From Mallotus nudiflorus (taxonomy: Eukaryota > Streptophyta > Magnoliopsida > Malpighiales > Euphorbiaceae), in assembly GCA_947683625.1 (NCBI GenBank), contig CANTUR010000922.1:17878-81877 (forward strand): 64,000 nucleotides of DNA. The letters run 5' to 3'. Positions 1 to 11,960 of the stretch are shown here, piece after piece (position 1 is the first letter of the stretch; every line of letters begins with the position of its first letter). A program made the translations under genes and the position numbers. Under the pieces are notes generated by a model. It was not told the origin of the DNA. It saw only the letters and a list, made by a program, of their open reading frames with translations, and made no database searches.

Positions 1-897
1 GCAACCCATCATCATAAAGGTCTATAAATGTCTTAGGGTTCATCATCTGCAACCTTTCAACCAAAGTAGGTCACACATTTTGAACAATCATCCTAACCTA
101 ATCCTTTTCAGCTAGCTTATTTTTCATTAATCTTGCTTTATTCATGAATCTAGTTAGAAAATCTGAAAATGACTCATTAGGCTTATGTTTGGTCAACTCT
201 AAATCCCTAATGGACACATCAAGCCTAGTATTGTAGTCATATTGCCTCATAAAAGCAATACACAATTCCCTCCAATTCGCTCAGATAGACTTCTCCAACC
301 CATGATACTAATTAACAACCATACCCTCCAAAGATAATACAAACAACTTGGTAACTACAGATAGAGGAGGCTTAGTAGTGCTTATAGTAGTTGTGTATTG
401 ACCAAAGTGAATCCTTGGGTCTCTAGTACCATCAAACTTCTACAGTTGTGGCATCTTGAACTTATTAGGCAGCTTATCTTCCTTAAATTACATTATATCA
501 TCGAAGTCAAATGAATTCCCAATGCCTTGTTCTCTTATTAATTCGTCCATTTTGGACATCTTTTGAGTCAATGCTTTCATTTGTTTGGATTCTATCTCTT
601 GAACTTGCTCAATTGATTCTCTTTTTTCCTTTTTAACTATATACCTCTTAATATCCTCCAATTTCATTTCCATAGCAGGTATATTCCTAGCATCATTGTC
701 ATTATTAGTAGGTAGTGTGCCCACAACATATGGATTGGCCGCAACCAGAGGTGCAGCAGCAGGTGGTGGCATTAATCCAACCAGAGCTTATCTTAGTTCC
801 TCTTGCATCATTACTCTCATGTCATCCATCAAAGCTCCCTTAATGTCTTTTAGGGTCCATTTTCCTCCTTGTTGTTGCTCCATCTCTTCTGTTTAAG
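1..897 (-). pseudogene. Tat/Ogre-like Ty3 retrotransposon gag remnant (partial, broken)
   Basis: Read on the minus strand, this stretch gives a gag-like polyprotein start. An N-terminal part rich in Pro/Ala and then Lys/Glu lies at about 772-488 and probably forms a coiled coil. It is followed by a retrotransposon gag domain with recognisable phrases such as KFKMPQL, KFDGTRDPRIHFGQY, NWRELCIAFMRQYD and KPNESFSDFLTRFMNKA. This pattern (matrix target, then 'F..QY', then 'ESF..F..R') is that of Tat/Ogre-type Ty3 gags. The frame has several internal stops (for example after KMPQL and after LAEKD), so it is dead. It runs off the left window edge. The primer-binding site and LTR of the same element lie upstream on this strand (1735-3885). 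Lineage assignment is by motif memory only. Confidence 0.7.
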
Positions 898-1734
898 TTA
901 GTATAGCTTCTAGGAAAAATGGGTTGATAGGGCTCTTTTCTAAACTGTGAAGGATCTCTCTAGCTGTTGATTTTGGACTTAAATTAGTTCTCACTAATCT
1001 GCCACTACTCTATTTCAAACACAGGAAGACCCGAATGAATCTATAATGTATGCATGATGCACGTGCTATGAAATAAGTAACAATCAAGTATACAATGCCC
1101 TTCCAACCTTATTCCTCCCACACACATATTCAATGGTGAGTCTCTTTTCCTAGGATTTTTGGTCTTGGCCTTAATATCAACAGGGGATATAAAAAACCGA
1201 TACTCATGCCAAATCTCTCAAAGTAGTAAAAGAATAGAAACAACATTTCTAGGTATAAAAGATTAGCTCAATCTTTATTAGCCCAAATGGGCTTTTAAAG
1301 TATGGGCTTGGGCTTTTATAGATAGAAATACCTTATGGCAACATTCACAAGAAACTTGGGTAATCCTAAGGGAAGTTACTAGGCCACTATATGAGCTGAG
1401 TTTGGTGAAAAAGGTTAAGGTTCCCTTAGCAAGATGCGACTTGAGTTATAGGACAAGGTCAAAGGGGCCCAGCATCCTTTGCAAACTTGAGAGAAGACTA
1501 CCCCCTTTTAGGACTTGGGTTACAAACTCTCGTCAAATGAGCCCGGTAATCTCTCTTGAACCGAGTTAAGGCTAAGAGTGATAGTTAGCTAATTTACAAT
1601 CCTATAAAGTTAGTGGAATCATAGGACCATAAACCAACGCCATCAGTTAATAGGGACATGCATAATGAATGCAAGAATAAAATAATAATTAATAAAATAA
1701 CTCTAAAGAACATAAGTAAAATCAGTATCTCTTA
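898..1734 (-). other. 5' untranslated leader of the Tat-like element
   Basis: This lies between the gag remnant and the primer-binding site of the minus-strand Tat-like element. I see no ORF or RNA gene in it. It is most simply the untranslated leader of that element. Confidence 0.5.
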
Positions 1735-1752
1735 TCCCCAGTGGAGTCGCCA
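1735..1752 (-). other. Primer-binding site of Tat-like element
   Basis: On the minus strand this reads TGGCGACTCCACTGGGGA. It starts with TGG, as expected for pairing to a tRNA 3' CCA end, and is one base from the LTR edge at 1754. Tat/Ogre elements have been described as using tRNA-Arg. The sequence resembles their primer-binding sites, but I could not compare it with a tRNA set. Confidence 0.6.
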
Positions 1753-1753
1753 C

Positions 1754-3885
1754 TATAGACGGCGGGGTTTAGCACGTGCCTAAGATTTTAGCGATCGTGA
1801 CACTGTTTGAGCTCAGGGCTCTAGAGAACACACTAACCACTGTCGCAAAGACCTGGCATGGAGATAAAAAGTCACCACCCAGGGTAATAACTATGAGAAA
1901 TCAAAAAATAGTGGTACTTGATTTCCTAAAAGAAAGCCAGCACCACAACTAAGAGATTTTGGATAATCTCTAACCTTTATTTAAACTTATAATCTTTAAA
2001 TTAGTCTAATCTACATTAATTTTAATTAAATGGGTTAAATTAGTCTAAATGCACTCATTTAAACTCATAATCCCTAAATTAGTCTAATCTATATTAATTT
2101 TAATTAAATGGGTTAAATCTACATGTTTTAATTTACAAGTGAGCCTAAAGACTGAAGGGACCTAATTCTTATTCTATTTTAATTAAGTGATCCTAAGTCT
2201 ATTTATTTTAATTCTAAAATGGGCCTAAATCTACAAATTATAAAGTATTTAAATTAGTGGGCATAATTCTATATATTTTATTTCTAAAGTGATCTTAAAT
2301 CTGCAAATTATGAAATGGCTTAAATTAAATGAGCTAAGTCTAAGTTAATTAAATTAGGTGGCCTATATCTACATTAACTAAGTGGGCCTAAGGTTATTTC
2401 TACCCTAAATTTAATTAATGATGGGCCTAAAGATGCATTTTACTTAATTAAACCTAAATTTATTTAAATAGGTTAAAGCCTAATTTGGGCTTAGAGCCCA
2501 AAACACATAAAATAAATAAACAAGCCTAAAACAACAGAAAATATCAAAGCAATTAAATAAAAGATCAAGTAAATCAATTAAAATTATTCTAGAAACCCTA
2601 ATTTAATTAAAGTGACTTCAAACGAACAAAAAAAATAAAATGATTAACAAGAAAACCTAATTCTATCCACTTAAATCTAATCCAATTTTAATTAAACAAT
2701 CTAATGATTTCTATAGCCATTAATTTTAATTAATTACCTAATTACAACCCTAATTTTACTAACTAATTAATTAAAATAAAACACATAATCACGCACATAT
2801 AATTTCATTATTCTCACTGTTGGGGCTATTACAATGAACTATTGAAAATAATAAGAAAAGAAAAATTAACACAACCCCAAAAATAACAAAATCAAAACAA
2901 TAATAAAAAAACCTAAGAACTGTGTTTGGCTACAAAATTCAATCCATGGCATTCCATGAACCTTCATGGATTTTGTTCACCTAGTAAGTGCATCATATAA
3001 TCTCCTCCATGATCACCAACACAAAAGAATAAACAATGAGTAATAAATAAAATAACAATAAAAATTTAATAAAATTGAAATTTAATAAAATCAAAATAAA
3101 AAATAAAATAAAAATAAAAGAAGGAAAGAAGATGACGATTATGGATGTCGTATGAGTTGCCCCTCAGACTAGTATAGATCATCATTGTTTGTTAAATAAA
3201 TCTTGAAAAAAAAACTTATTATCTTCTTCTCAAAGATCTATTGCTCTTTGCTTCAAAACGAAATAAGTCATAGAAAAATATTTTTGTGTACTGCCTAGAA
3301 AAAGAAAAGTCTCCAGGAAAAGATATCCCCCCTAAAAGAGCTTTAGCTAGGTTTTTATAGAAAAACCCTAGGTCACGTACTGAAAGAGTTTCAGTTTTAA
3401 AAGGATTTTACTTCCTAAAAATCTAGATAAATCCCAAAAAGGAATTTAAGGAAATTTTTAACTAATCAAAATTCAAGAAACATATTTTTTATTTTTTGTA
3501 AAAATACGAAAAATGGAAGGAAAATATATAATTCCAACCAGAATTGTGTAATTTCGATCGAAATTACATAATTTCGATCAAAATTGTGCAATTTTGATGG
3601 AAATTACACAATTTCGATAAATTTTGATTGGAATTGCAGAATTTCAATCTCTTTTTTTTTTTACTTTTAATTATAAAAAGACCTTTAAAAGAATTTAAAA
3701 TTTTCAATTAGGTCCTAAAAAATTACAATCAAGTCCTTAAAAAACCAATTAAACTCTTTTTTTTTAAATGCATTCAGACTTTTGAGGTTTCAAACTTCAA
3801 GTATTAAAACCCTATTTATAGCATTTTCATCATCGGAGTCCTCTGTCACATCCACACTTCATCATCCCGAAATTGGGTGTTTACT
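1754..3885 (-). repeat. LTR of the minus-strand Tat-like element (about 2.1 kb)
   Basis: The boundaries come from alignment with the split solo LTR at 8966-14309. The left edge TATAGACGGCGGGG matches TGTAGATGGTGGGG there, and the right edge GGGTGTTTACT matches AGGCGCTTACA. Shared internal blocks include the 'gcacgtgcctaagattttagc' region near 1775, the 'cctaaatctacaaatt' repeats near 2220, 'aatccatggcat' near 2940 and 'gcccctcagact' near 3160. Length is 2132 bp against about 2111 bp for the other copy. Both terminal dinucleotides are mutated, which suggests age. The primer-binding site sits directly next to the left edge, so this is the element's 5' LTR. Confidence 0.8.
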
Positions 3886-4590
3886 AATACCCTTGTTACC
3901 TCTTCATACCCTAATTCGCTCACACACTCGAGAGAATTGAACAAGTTTTTAAAACGTGGTACCTGTCCCTTTGTTCTTTAATGCATAGAGTGATAGGGTT
4001 AAATGGTCCCTATTTTGCTATTACCTTCCTTTTTATACCAGACTTGGTCAGTTCTTATGGGGTTGCCATGGCAATAGGTGAGATTGATATGGCGGGACCA
4101 ATTCAACATAAGGGGACTAATTTAATTTCATTTAATTTTTAATTTTGCACTAGATGAAGGGATTATGAGAGATAGTGACTATAAAATGATGATGCTAATG
4201 ATGTGGATTTAGGGTAAACATGAAAAAGAAATTTTAAAAAAGAAGGAAACAGACATTAAAAAACTCTGGACAGAAAATAGGGATGGGTGGTGCTAGGGAG
4301 AAGGAGGTGAAACCCTAGTTCTCTTAAAGTGATTTAAATACCTCAATGCATTTTTACGACACATCATAGGTGATGAATAAAATGTCATAACAAAAAAAAT
4401 TTACCGCAATTAAAGCTAACTTATGCAATAAACTAATCTGTCTAAAAATAACATGAATGCACTAAAAACTGAGTGTGGATGAATTATAACTAAGAATGAG
4501 ATTTTCCATATTCATGAAAAATAAATTCACAAAAAAATATTTGAATAAAACATGAGATTATTTAACTAGGAAAGAACTTTTACAGGTAAT
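3886..4590. other. Unassigned AT-rich sequence
   Basis: This is about 700 bp between the Tat-like LTR and the truncated Tekay/Del-like 5' LTR. I see no ORF, RNA gene or match to other parts of the window. It may be host sequence or an unrecognised element exposed by the deletion that removed the start of the next LTR. Confidence 0.4.
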
Positions 4591-5730
4591 GATTTGCATT
4601 TCATAGAGAAATTCTTACATAGCATCCATATTTTGATATTATTGTGAATGAATATATTATGTTGCATTCGACTTTTAATTGCTTTGTGATTATTATGATG
4701 TTATTACTATATATGTAAGTGATATAAATACTAGTGAATATATAAATATGAATGTTGTATATTTAGTTTGGATGTTGTTTATATATTGATATGGTTTTGT
4801 TATTTTGATATGATATATTATAGAGGATAGTAGTAGAATATGCTACCTAGTGGACTACACTAGGACTGTGTGCTCACCAGTACGATAAATGGGTAGGATA
4901 TGAATTTTGATTTGACATGAGATTATATGATTTATTGAAATTATTTAGACAGAGAGGGGTATGGCTGCGACAGCTCGGTTAACCTTTCAGGGTCTCAGGG
5001 CCAGTTATATCAGTAGCATGACTGCGGCAGCTTGGTTGACCTTTTAGGGTCTCTAGGCCGGTCCACTGCCCAACTGGAAGAGAGAAATATTATTTGGACT
5101 CAAGGAAGCTTGTTGACTAGTAAGGCATAGTGTTTAAGGTTACAAAAAAATCTTAGGGTTCTACTCCAATCCTCCATCTGTGTCTAATTATATTGGTATG
5201 ATAATGTACTTGTTTATTTGCATAGAATGTGTGCACAAATTAAATAAATATAAATCTAAGATAAAAATTATTATGATGCTTGAGTGCTTGTACCTTTAGG
5301 TTACATGCATATACATAATGATAATTCACTTAGTGAGGTCTAATTCCTCTTAATTATTTTTTCAGGATTTCTCTCTACAGGCCTCCTATAGTAGTCCTCT
5401 TTGTCAGACCTATTCTTCATCGGTTGATTTATGTAAATCTTAATCTAACCTTTCTTTGTACTTTTTAACTGCTGCAGTAGTAGTATGTTCTTGTAATAGT
5501 GTGTTATGATAAACTTTAGCAGTGAGGTAACGTCCTTGGGTTGTATGTTTAAATATTCTATCATGATATTATATATGGATGATTCTCTAAGTTTTTTTAA
5601 GGTTTTAATTCTAGGGTCATTTTGTAATTAAATTGGTATGAACATTGTTTTTGGCTTACTACAGGTTCTAGATTCATATGAATTCCCATTCCCTAGCGCC
5701 GATCATGACCCTTAAGTTTGGGTCATGACA
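4590..5730 (+). repeat. 5' LTR (3' portion only) of the Tekay/Del-like element
   Basis: Closely matches 23955-25040, for example the block from 'catttca(t/c)agagaaattcttac' through 'tgctacctagt' to the terminal GGTCATGACA. Similarity starts near 4590, and the upstream 2 kb expected from related 3.2-kb LTRs is missing. It contains two stem-loop repeats (4961-5008 and 5018-5065) shared with the solo LTRs at 9430-12657 and 42700-45933. Confidence 0.8.
4961..5065 (+). repeat. Paired stem-loop repeat in LTR
   Basis: There are two 48-nt units. Unit 1 has arms ATGGCTG (4961-4967) and CAGTTAT (5002-5008), which pair through two G-U wobbles. Unit 2 has arms ATGACTG (5018-5024) and CGGTCCA (5059-5065), with about five pairs left. 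The loops share AGCTCGGTTAACC / AGCTTGGTTGACC and the GGGTCTC core. They are homologous to the 45-nt units at 11862-11960 and 43405-43503. Confidence 0.65.
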
Positions 5731-5929
5731 AAGTTTGTATTATAGTCTATGTTTAGTATTGTTTGACCTAGGTTGGTAGAGTTTGAGTTTTCTTTGAAAC
5801 TACTGCAACAATTTAGTTTGACTATGTACTTTAAAGTCTTCCTTGCTTTTAGATTTTTGTATAACCATTAGGATATCTATTTGTTACTAAATTATGTGTT
5901 TTATTTATTTTCTTTTCAATATAAGGAGA

Positions 5930-6771
5930 GCATGAGGCTAATGACTAAGAGTCTTATCAAGATGAAGCTCTACCCCCTATACAGCCAGCTAGGCGTAGGG
6001 GTAGGAGTAGACCTATAGGGGCCGCTGGTCGCCATTAACAACATGAACAATAGGATAAAGAGCCTATGGCTCAAGGTTTTAATGATGCTACCTATGCACT
6101 ATGAGTTCAATAGGGTGTAGCAGCTATACCTCATGTGGTACCACCTGTGCAACCTGTATTTTAGCAAAGAGCTTAGGATATGTCAAACCTAAATGCAGTG
6201 ATATATTATGCTAGAGTTGGCATGATCTCTTATAATGGAACTTTAGATCCGTTGGATTTTCTTCATACTATTAAGTCGAGGACTCGAACGGCACATACTG
6301 AGTATCAAAGGATGCTCATTGTGGAGTTATCTATTGATGGGGCAGCATTGGATTGGTTTATTTAGGTGATTCAACCCCACATGATCATTTTTATTTAGGT
6401 CAGTTTAAAGATAGATTTATAAGATGGTTTTTTCTAGAACCGATAAGGATGAGCTACAAACTTCGATTGAAAAATATATCTAAAGGTAATCAATTAGTAC
6501 AGGAGTATACAAGATAGTTTTTAAATTTTCCTATTATGCTAAGGATTTGATAAGGGATTAGTGTTTTACCATCACTAGTTTGGGGACTACTTTTGCTGAG
6601 ATGCCTACAGCAGGCTTAACTCTAAAGGCAGTGATGGAGTTAGCTAAGGAGATTAAATAGAGGCTCATTAGGCAGGGAGTTATGCCCAATTATTATCATA
6701 CTAGAGGTGCTAAAGTAGGAGGATTTCAGAGTGCATAAAATATAGAATTTCAAATAGGCACTAGTAGTCAA
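5930..6771 (+). pseudogene. Tekay/Del-like gag, N-terminal part (broken)
   Basis: Conceptual translation gives an Arg/Gly-rich start (ARRRG, GRSRPIGAAGRH) typical of Del/Tekay gags. A capsid-like part follows, of which 6180-6365 is the longest open piece (YNGTLDPLDFLHTIK, GAALDWF). Many stops interrupt it. The frame is cut at 6771 by the copia insertion, and the Ser/Gly-rich linker and zinc knuckle continue near 19436. Confidence 0.7.
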
Positions 6772-8345
6772 TGTTAGGTTATGTGATTCAACATGGAATG
6801 GAAAATTGAAAAATTTAATCATAAACCCAAACTAAAATCCATGTAATTCAATCAATTGATTTGATTAGGGTTTCCAAAACCTCGCTAGGAATGAAAATCA
6901 AGTAAGAATGATGGAAGGTTGAGAGAAGGTTCACACTAGTAACACCCTACCTCGAGCTTTTCATTCTTTTTTATTGGATGAAGAAATCTCCAAAAGAATA
7001 TACCCTCCACAAGTATCCACATAAACAACCCTTTGAAAATTGAATGTGCAATGTGTGCTAGCACCTTTTAATTGTCTCACAACTTAAAAATAAAAACTTT
7101 GTATTTCATTTTTCTTAAAAGGGAAAGAAAAACGAATTAAGGTGGCAAAAATAAAATAAGGTATGTGAAATCCTAAAGAATATGTTATATTTATAGAACT
7201 CTTAATTAGGGTTTCACTTACCAAAATGAAGTTTGGCAATTTCCTTGTTACCTAAAACATTTTTAGTGTATGCCATTTATTCTAATTCTGATTTTATTCA
7301 AATACCAAATCAAAAATTATTTTTTATTTATTTAAGATAACCAATACCTTAAATAAATAAACAAATATATATATATACACACACACACATATATATACAT
7401 GAATTGTTTATTTATTTCCACAGAGTTTTATTAGGCTTGGTAAACCCATATTTGTTTTGGGCGTTTTAAGTGTGTGACCCTGTAGATTCACATGACATTG
7501 GCAGTGAGCCTGAAATCCCTATTTAGGCCTACAAATCATAAGTGCCCTCTAACAAGGCATTATGACTACCCAAGTCCTGTAAAGGTCGAGAATCCGACCT
7601 AATTTGTTGTAAATATTGTAATCCCTTTATCAATAATATCTTAACTGAATATAAGGCATACTTTCAGTTATCCTTATATAATTCAATCATATTATTTTTT
7701 TACTCCAAGTAAACTGAGAATGATAACTCTTTATCAATTCACTTTAGCATGGCCATGCATTTTCCTTAGTCTATCTTATTAAGAGGCTCATAGATATCTT
7801 AGTCAGATTAAATTAGGGACAAATTCCTTCTCAATCACTCACATTTCTCATATAACTCATTTCATATCCAACAACAATCTATTTTATCATCCTGTTAAAG
7901 ACAATGTTAGATTATGTCAAAATACAAAATAGTTATATAGAAATCTATGGTGATTTCAAGGTCAAAGGACTAATCAATATTACTATGATGAGAATTACTT
8001 ATGACAATCATCTATGTAGCATTCTTATGATTGGTCAATCCAGTACATTATTTCTCAAATAAGTACCTATGAATTGACTTAATATCTTATATTCATGATT
8101 AGTAAAACATAATCATCAATCAACACCATACTAGCCTTAATACATTATTATGACTCGAGATAATTTGAATAGAACTCATATTTAATCTAAGGGTTTTACT
8201 ATCAAGTAATATACTTAATGACCTTAAGAAGAATCGACTATTCGAGTATCATAAAATAAAACAATAATGAAAATGCCTCTTTATTAATAAAATGATAAAG
8301 TCAAAACATGGTCATACATGATTGACCTAGTGCATATCACTAACA
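6772..8345 (-). repeat. 3' LTR of the copia element
   Basis: On the minus strand this begins TGTTAGTGATATGCAC, directly after the polypurine tract, and ends CATAACCTAACA. TG...CA ends and about 1574 bp fit a copia LTR. No second copy could be aligned at the right end of the element. A short TA/CA microsatellite lies at about 7364-7398. Confidence 0.6.
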
Positions 8346-8360
8346 ACCTCCCACTTGCAC
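8346..8360 (-). other. Polypurine tract of the copia element
   Basis: On the minus strand this reads GTGCAAGTGGGAGGT, immediately before the LTR start TGTTAG. This is the usual place and composition for the plus-strand primer in copia elements. Confidence 0.7.
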
Positions 8361-8965
8361 TAGCCTTATCTATATTAAAACTAATACCCATGGACCTAGT
8401 ATAACTCTCATGTTTAGGCTGTGGAAGAGGCTTAGTCAATGGATTAGTAACATTATTATTTGTAAGTATTCTATATATCTTCATGTCTTCTCTCTTAATG
8501 ATTTCTCGAATGAGATGATAATGCCTAAGTATGTGTTTGGATCTTTGATATGATCTAGGCTCCTTAGCTTAAGCTATAGCTTTATTATTGTCATAATACA
8601 AGTTTACTAGATCTTATATACTAGGAACAACACCTAATCCAACGATGAACTTCTTAATCCAAATAGCTTCCTTAGTTGCTTCTAAGGCAGCTATATACTT
8701 AGCTTCTGTTATAGACTCAGCAATGGTGTCTTGTTTAGAACTCCTCCAGCTCACTGCACCTCCATTCAAATAAAATACATAACCTGACTGTGATCGAAAA
8801 TCATCCTTGTCAGTTTGGAAACTAACATCTATGTAACCATTTACAACTAGCTCATTTTCCTTATCACCATCCAATAAAAATCCATCCTTAGTTCTTCTCA
8901 AGTACTTAAGGACATTTTTAACTGTTGTCTAATGACTTTCACCTGGGTCTGACTAGTATCTGCTC
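8361..8965 (-). pseudogene. Copia RNase H (C-terminal pol)
   Basis: Minus-strand translation shows the linker 'ESH.TTVKNVLKYLRRTKD' and the RNase H core: YIDVSFQTDKDDFRSQSGYVF, AVSWRSSKQ, ESITEAKYIAALEATKEAIW. A Glu-Ala-Lys replaces the usual active-site Glu-Ala-Glu region. The longest open piece is 8614-8901. The preceding part of pol resumes at 14315 after the inserted solo LTR: 'CTRPDVAYALSIMS' there reads directly into 'SRY.SDPGESH' here once one copy of TGCTC is removed. Stops and the insertion make it non-functional. Confidence 0.8.
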
Positions 8966-9834
8966 TGTAGATGGTGGGGTTTAGTACGCGCCCAAGATTT
9001 TAGCAACCGTAATACTATTTAGGCTTAGGGCCTTAGCAAACACACTATCATGCCACAAAGTCATAGTGTGGAGAAGAGGAGTCGCTACCTAGGGTAATAA
9101 CTGGGACAATTCGATTGGTGGTACTTGATTCTCTAAAAGAAAGTTAGCACCACAACCAGAAGATTCTAGAAATAGAATACTAACTTCTCTTAGTCTCGTG
9201 TTCATTTAGAATTACTTTATAAAATATTACTTCATTCTCTAATTACATGCAATTTTATTAAACCCTATTTGAACATCTATCTAACCCTAAGGCATCTAAT
9301 CAATAAAATCACATATAAAAATGCATTCAAGCTCATTATCCCTAAGTCTAAACTAGGTTAATTTTATTGAAAGTTAGCTAGATTTATGATTTTTATTTAC
9401 AAATAAAAATGGACTAAAGGTGGGCCTACTGTAATATCCCGTGTTTTTAAAATATTTTTTTATACTGTACCGGGATATGCAGTGTTATTAATTTTTTTAA
9501 TATATATATGATGTTTTTACGAGTTGATATGTATTTAAAACCTATTTTTAGATACTGTGTTTTATCTACAGTGCTTTACGTAAAATTTTCCCGGGACTTG
9601 TATTTTCGGGGAAATTTTCACGTAAATAATTTAATATTAATTATTTTAAATATATTTTCGGACTTGCATGAATTCATACGTATTTTTAAAATACTAAATA
9701 AAGTCTGTGTGTGTAAATATTTATTTATTTAGGGTTTAATATATTACCCTAATATTTTATTATTTGTTTATTAATTTATTGTTATTTAATTATTTTCTTT
9801 ATTATTAAATTATTAAAATTATTTTTTTTATTAT

Positions 9835-9850
9835 TATTTTATTTTATTTT

Positions 9851-9881
<31 letters not shown>

Positions 9882-10200
9882 CTTTTTTTCTTTTTCTTTT
9901 CTTTTTCTTTTCTTTCTTTTTCTTTTTCTTCTTCTTCTTCTTCTTCTTCTTTCCCTCCCGCGCCCGACCACCACCCATCCCTTCCCTCACCGCTGCAACT
10001 CCGGTCACCTACCGTCAGTGTGCCTCCTGGCTTGCCACCGCCGTTCCCAGCCATCCCCCTCCGCCAGCAGCTCCCTTCCCCGGCGCCGGCAGCCCCATTT
10101 TCCTCTTTTGGCCAAAAATCTTCCGTTTGCCGTTTCTCCCATTTTCGGCCACCGTTTTCGACACCGCCAGTCTCTTTCTTCTCCTTGAGCTCCGATGAGT
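9835..10200 (+). repeat. Pyrimidine tract plus GC-rich island in LTR
   Basis: About 120 nt of nearly pure T/C is followed by about 240 nt of GC-rich sequence in an otherwise very AT-rich LTR. The same arrangement is in the other LTRs of the family (22500-22800 plus; 45165-45430 in reverse; 42430-42699 in reverse). It may be the LTR promoter/leader region. That role is inferred. Confidence 0.55.
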
Positions 10201-11117
10201 GTGATTCTAGCTTTGGTTTGAGCTTAAATGGTCTAGAATTACTTAGGTTTCGAATTTTCAATTTCAGCCTATTAGGGTTTTTGAATTTTTTGAGCTTCGA
10301 ATTGATTGATTCATGAAAACTCCCTTCACAAATGTTGATTCCAGTAGCTTAATCTACATTTATGAATTTTTTTGGAATTTTTGGAGATTTTTTGGATTTT
10401 TGGGTATTTTTGAATATTTTAATATTATTTTCTAATTTTCGGAAATTAATTATTTAAATTATGAAATTGGGGTTTATGGTTAAATTAGGTGTTGAAATGA
10501 ATTATAGGAATTTATTTGGAATTTTTATGAATTTCTAAGTATTTATTTTGAATTATTTGAGTTTATGTGATTTTGGGAAAATTAGGTTAAATGTGTTTTT
10601 ATTTGAAATTAATTGGTTAATTGAGTTTAATTATTGATATTATTGATAAATATGTTGAGAAAATTAATTTTGGATAATTATACTATTTTTGGTGAATTTT
10701 TGAAGTAATTTAAGTATATTTATATATATAGGGGTATTTTGGTAATTTTACCCTAAATTGTCTAAAAATGTAATTTAATTGGTTTTAATAATTATTTAAG
10801 GTATAAAAATGATTTCTACAAATTATTTGGTATTTTAACTAATTAAAACTATTTTTCGTGAATTATTTTCAATTATATATATAATTTACGATTTTTCAAA
10901 TAAAATGAGTTTTTATCGGTTTTTATTGTGTTTAAAGGTTAATTATGTAATTTCTACCTATAAAATGTATTTCTATGCTATAAGGATATTCTTGGTATTT
11001 TCATAATTATTCTGTGTTTGTGGACCCCGGTCGGTAGACTGTAGTTTGGAGTCCGATCGAGGGGTTGTGGATTTGTGTTGAGCTTGTTTTTCGAAGTGTG
11101 TTTCTTTGCAGGGTCGG

Positions 11118-11182
11118 CTCTACTCTTTTGAGCAGAGAGATGTCCATTTTACAGGGGAGGTTCTGCCGAATTTTCGGTAGAA
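11118..11182 (+). repeat. Two adjacent hairpins in LTR
   Basis: Hairpin 1: CTCTACTC-TTTT-GAGCAGAG (11118-11137), 8-bp arms with one mismatch. Hairpin 2: TTCTGCCGAA and TTCGGTAGAA (11161-11182), pairing with one G-T wobble. In the inverted copy (44170-44250) hairpin 1 is perfect (CTCTACTC/GAGTAGAG), and hairpin 2 keeps the same wobble position. Confidence 0.55.
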
Positions 11183-11861
11183 TTCTCGTAAAACGTGATA
11201 TCCAGTCGAACCCTAATTCTGTTTCCGTATTTAAATACTCTAGATCGAATTCTAGGATTTCTGTTAGGGTTATTCTGATGTCGGTTATTTATTTCTTATT
11301 TAGTTGCACCGAGACCGAGGGCTAGTGGACCAGGCCCGTCGGACCCATCTCGTGGAGCGCACTAGGTGAGTTACTATACTATATATATATGCTTAGGATG
11401 CATAATTTAGAAATATATATTCTATTTTGATTAAAATGCATAAATAATGTGATTTGTATTTAAGTATATTTTTGGTTTATTTTTGGTATATAATAAATTA
11501 TATACATGTTTTATTAATAAAATATATTTAAAATGTTTTTAAATATATTTTTAATTTAATTTATGATTTGATTGGATTTATTTGACATATATATACTCGA
11601 AATATACCTGGTTTACTTTTGGTATATTTCCAGTATATATATGGTTTATGTTGTTATTTTATTGAAATTCATGCATCATTTATTTTTGTGAATGAATGAT
11701 TTATATTATTAATGAAGGATATCGATAGAACGTGCTACCTAGTGGGCAGCACTAGGACCGAGTACGTACCGGTACGCCTATAGTATTTAGGCTATATTAC
11801 TAACTTATTTATGGATATTGATTGATTATGATCATTGATATGTGAGATATGGTTTGGAGGT

Positions 11862-11960
11862 GTGATTGCTGGAGCTCGGTTGACCAAGTGTCTAGGGGCC
11901 AATCACACTGGCAGTTAGACTGCTGGAGCTCGGTTGACTTAGTGTCTCGGGGCCAGTCTA
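11862..11960 (+). repeat. Paired stem-loop repeat with covarying stems
   Basis: There are two 45-nt units with near-identical loops (CTGGAGCTCGGTTGAC...GTGTCT.GGGGC) but different 7-bp stems: GTGATTG/CAATCAC (11862-11868, 11900-11906) and TAGACTG/CAGTCTA (11916-11922, 11954-11960). Both stems pair perfectly. The change of both arms together points to selection or copying constraint on the structure. Confidence 0.75.

Noticed and set aside
10020..10316. Open frame of 98 residues, Pro-rich start, in the 3.2-kb LTR
   Set aside because: The homologous place in the inverted copy encodes unrelated peptides, and the frame arises from the GC island. Not a conserved gene.
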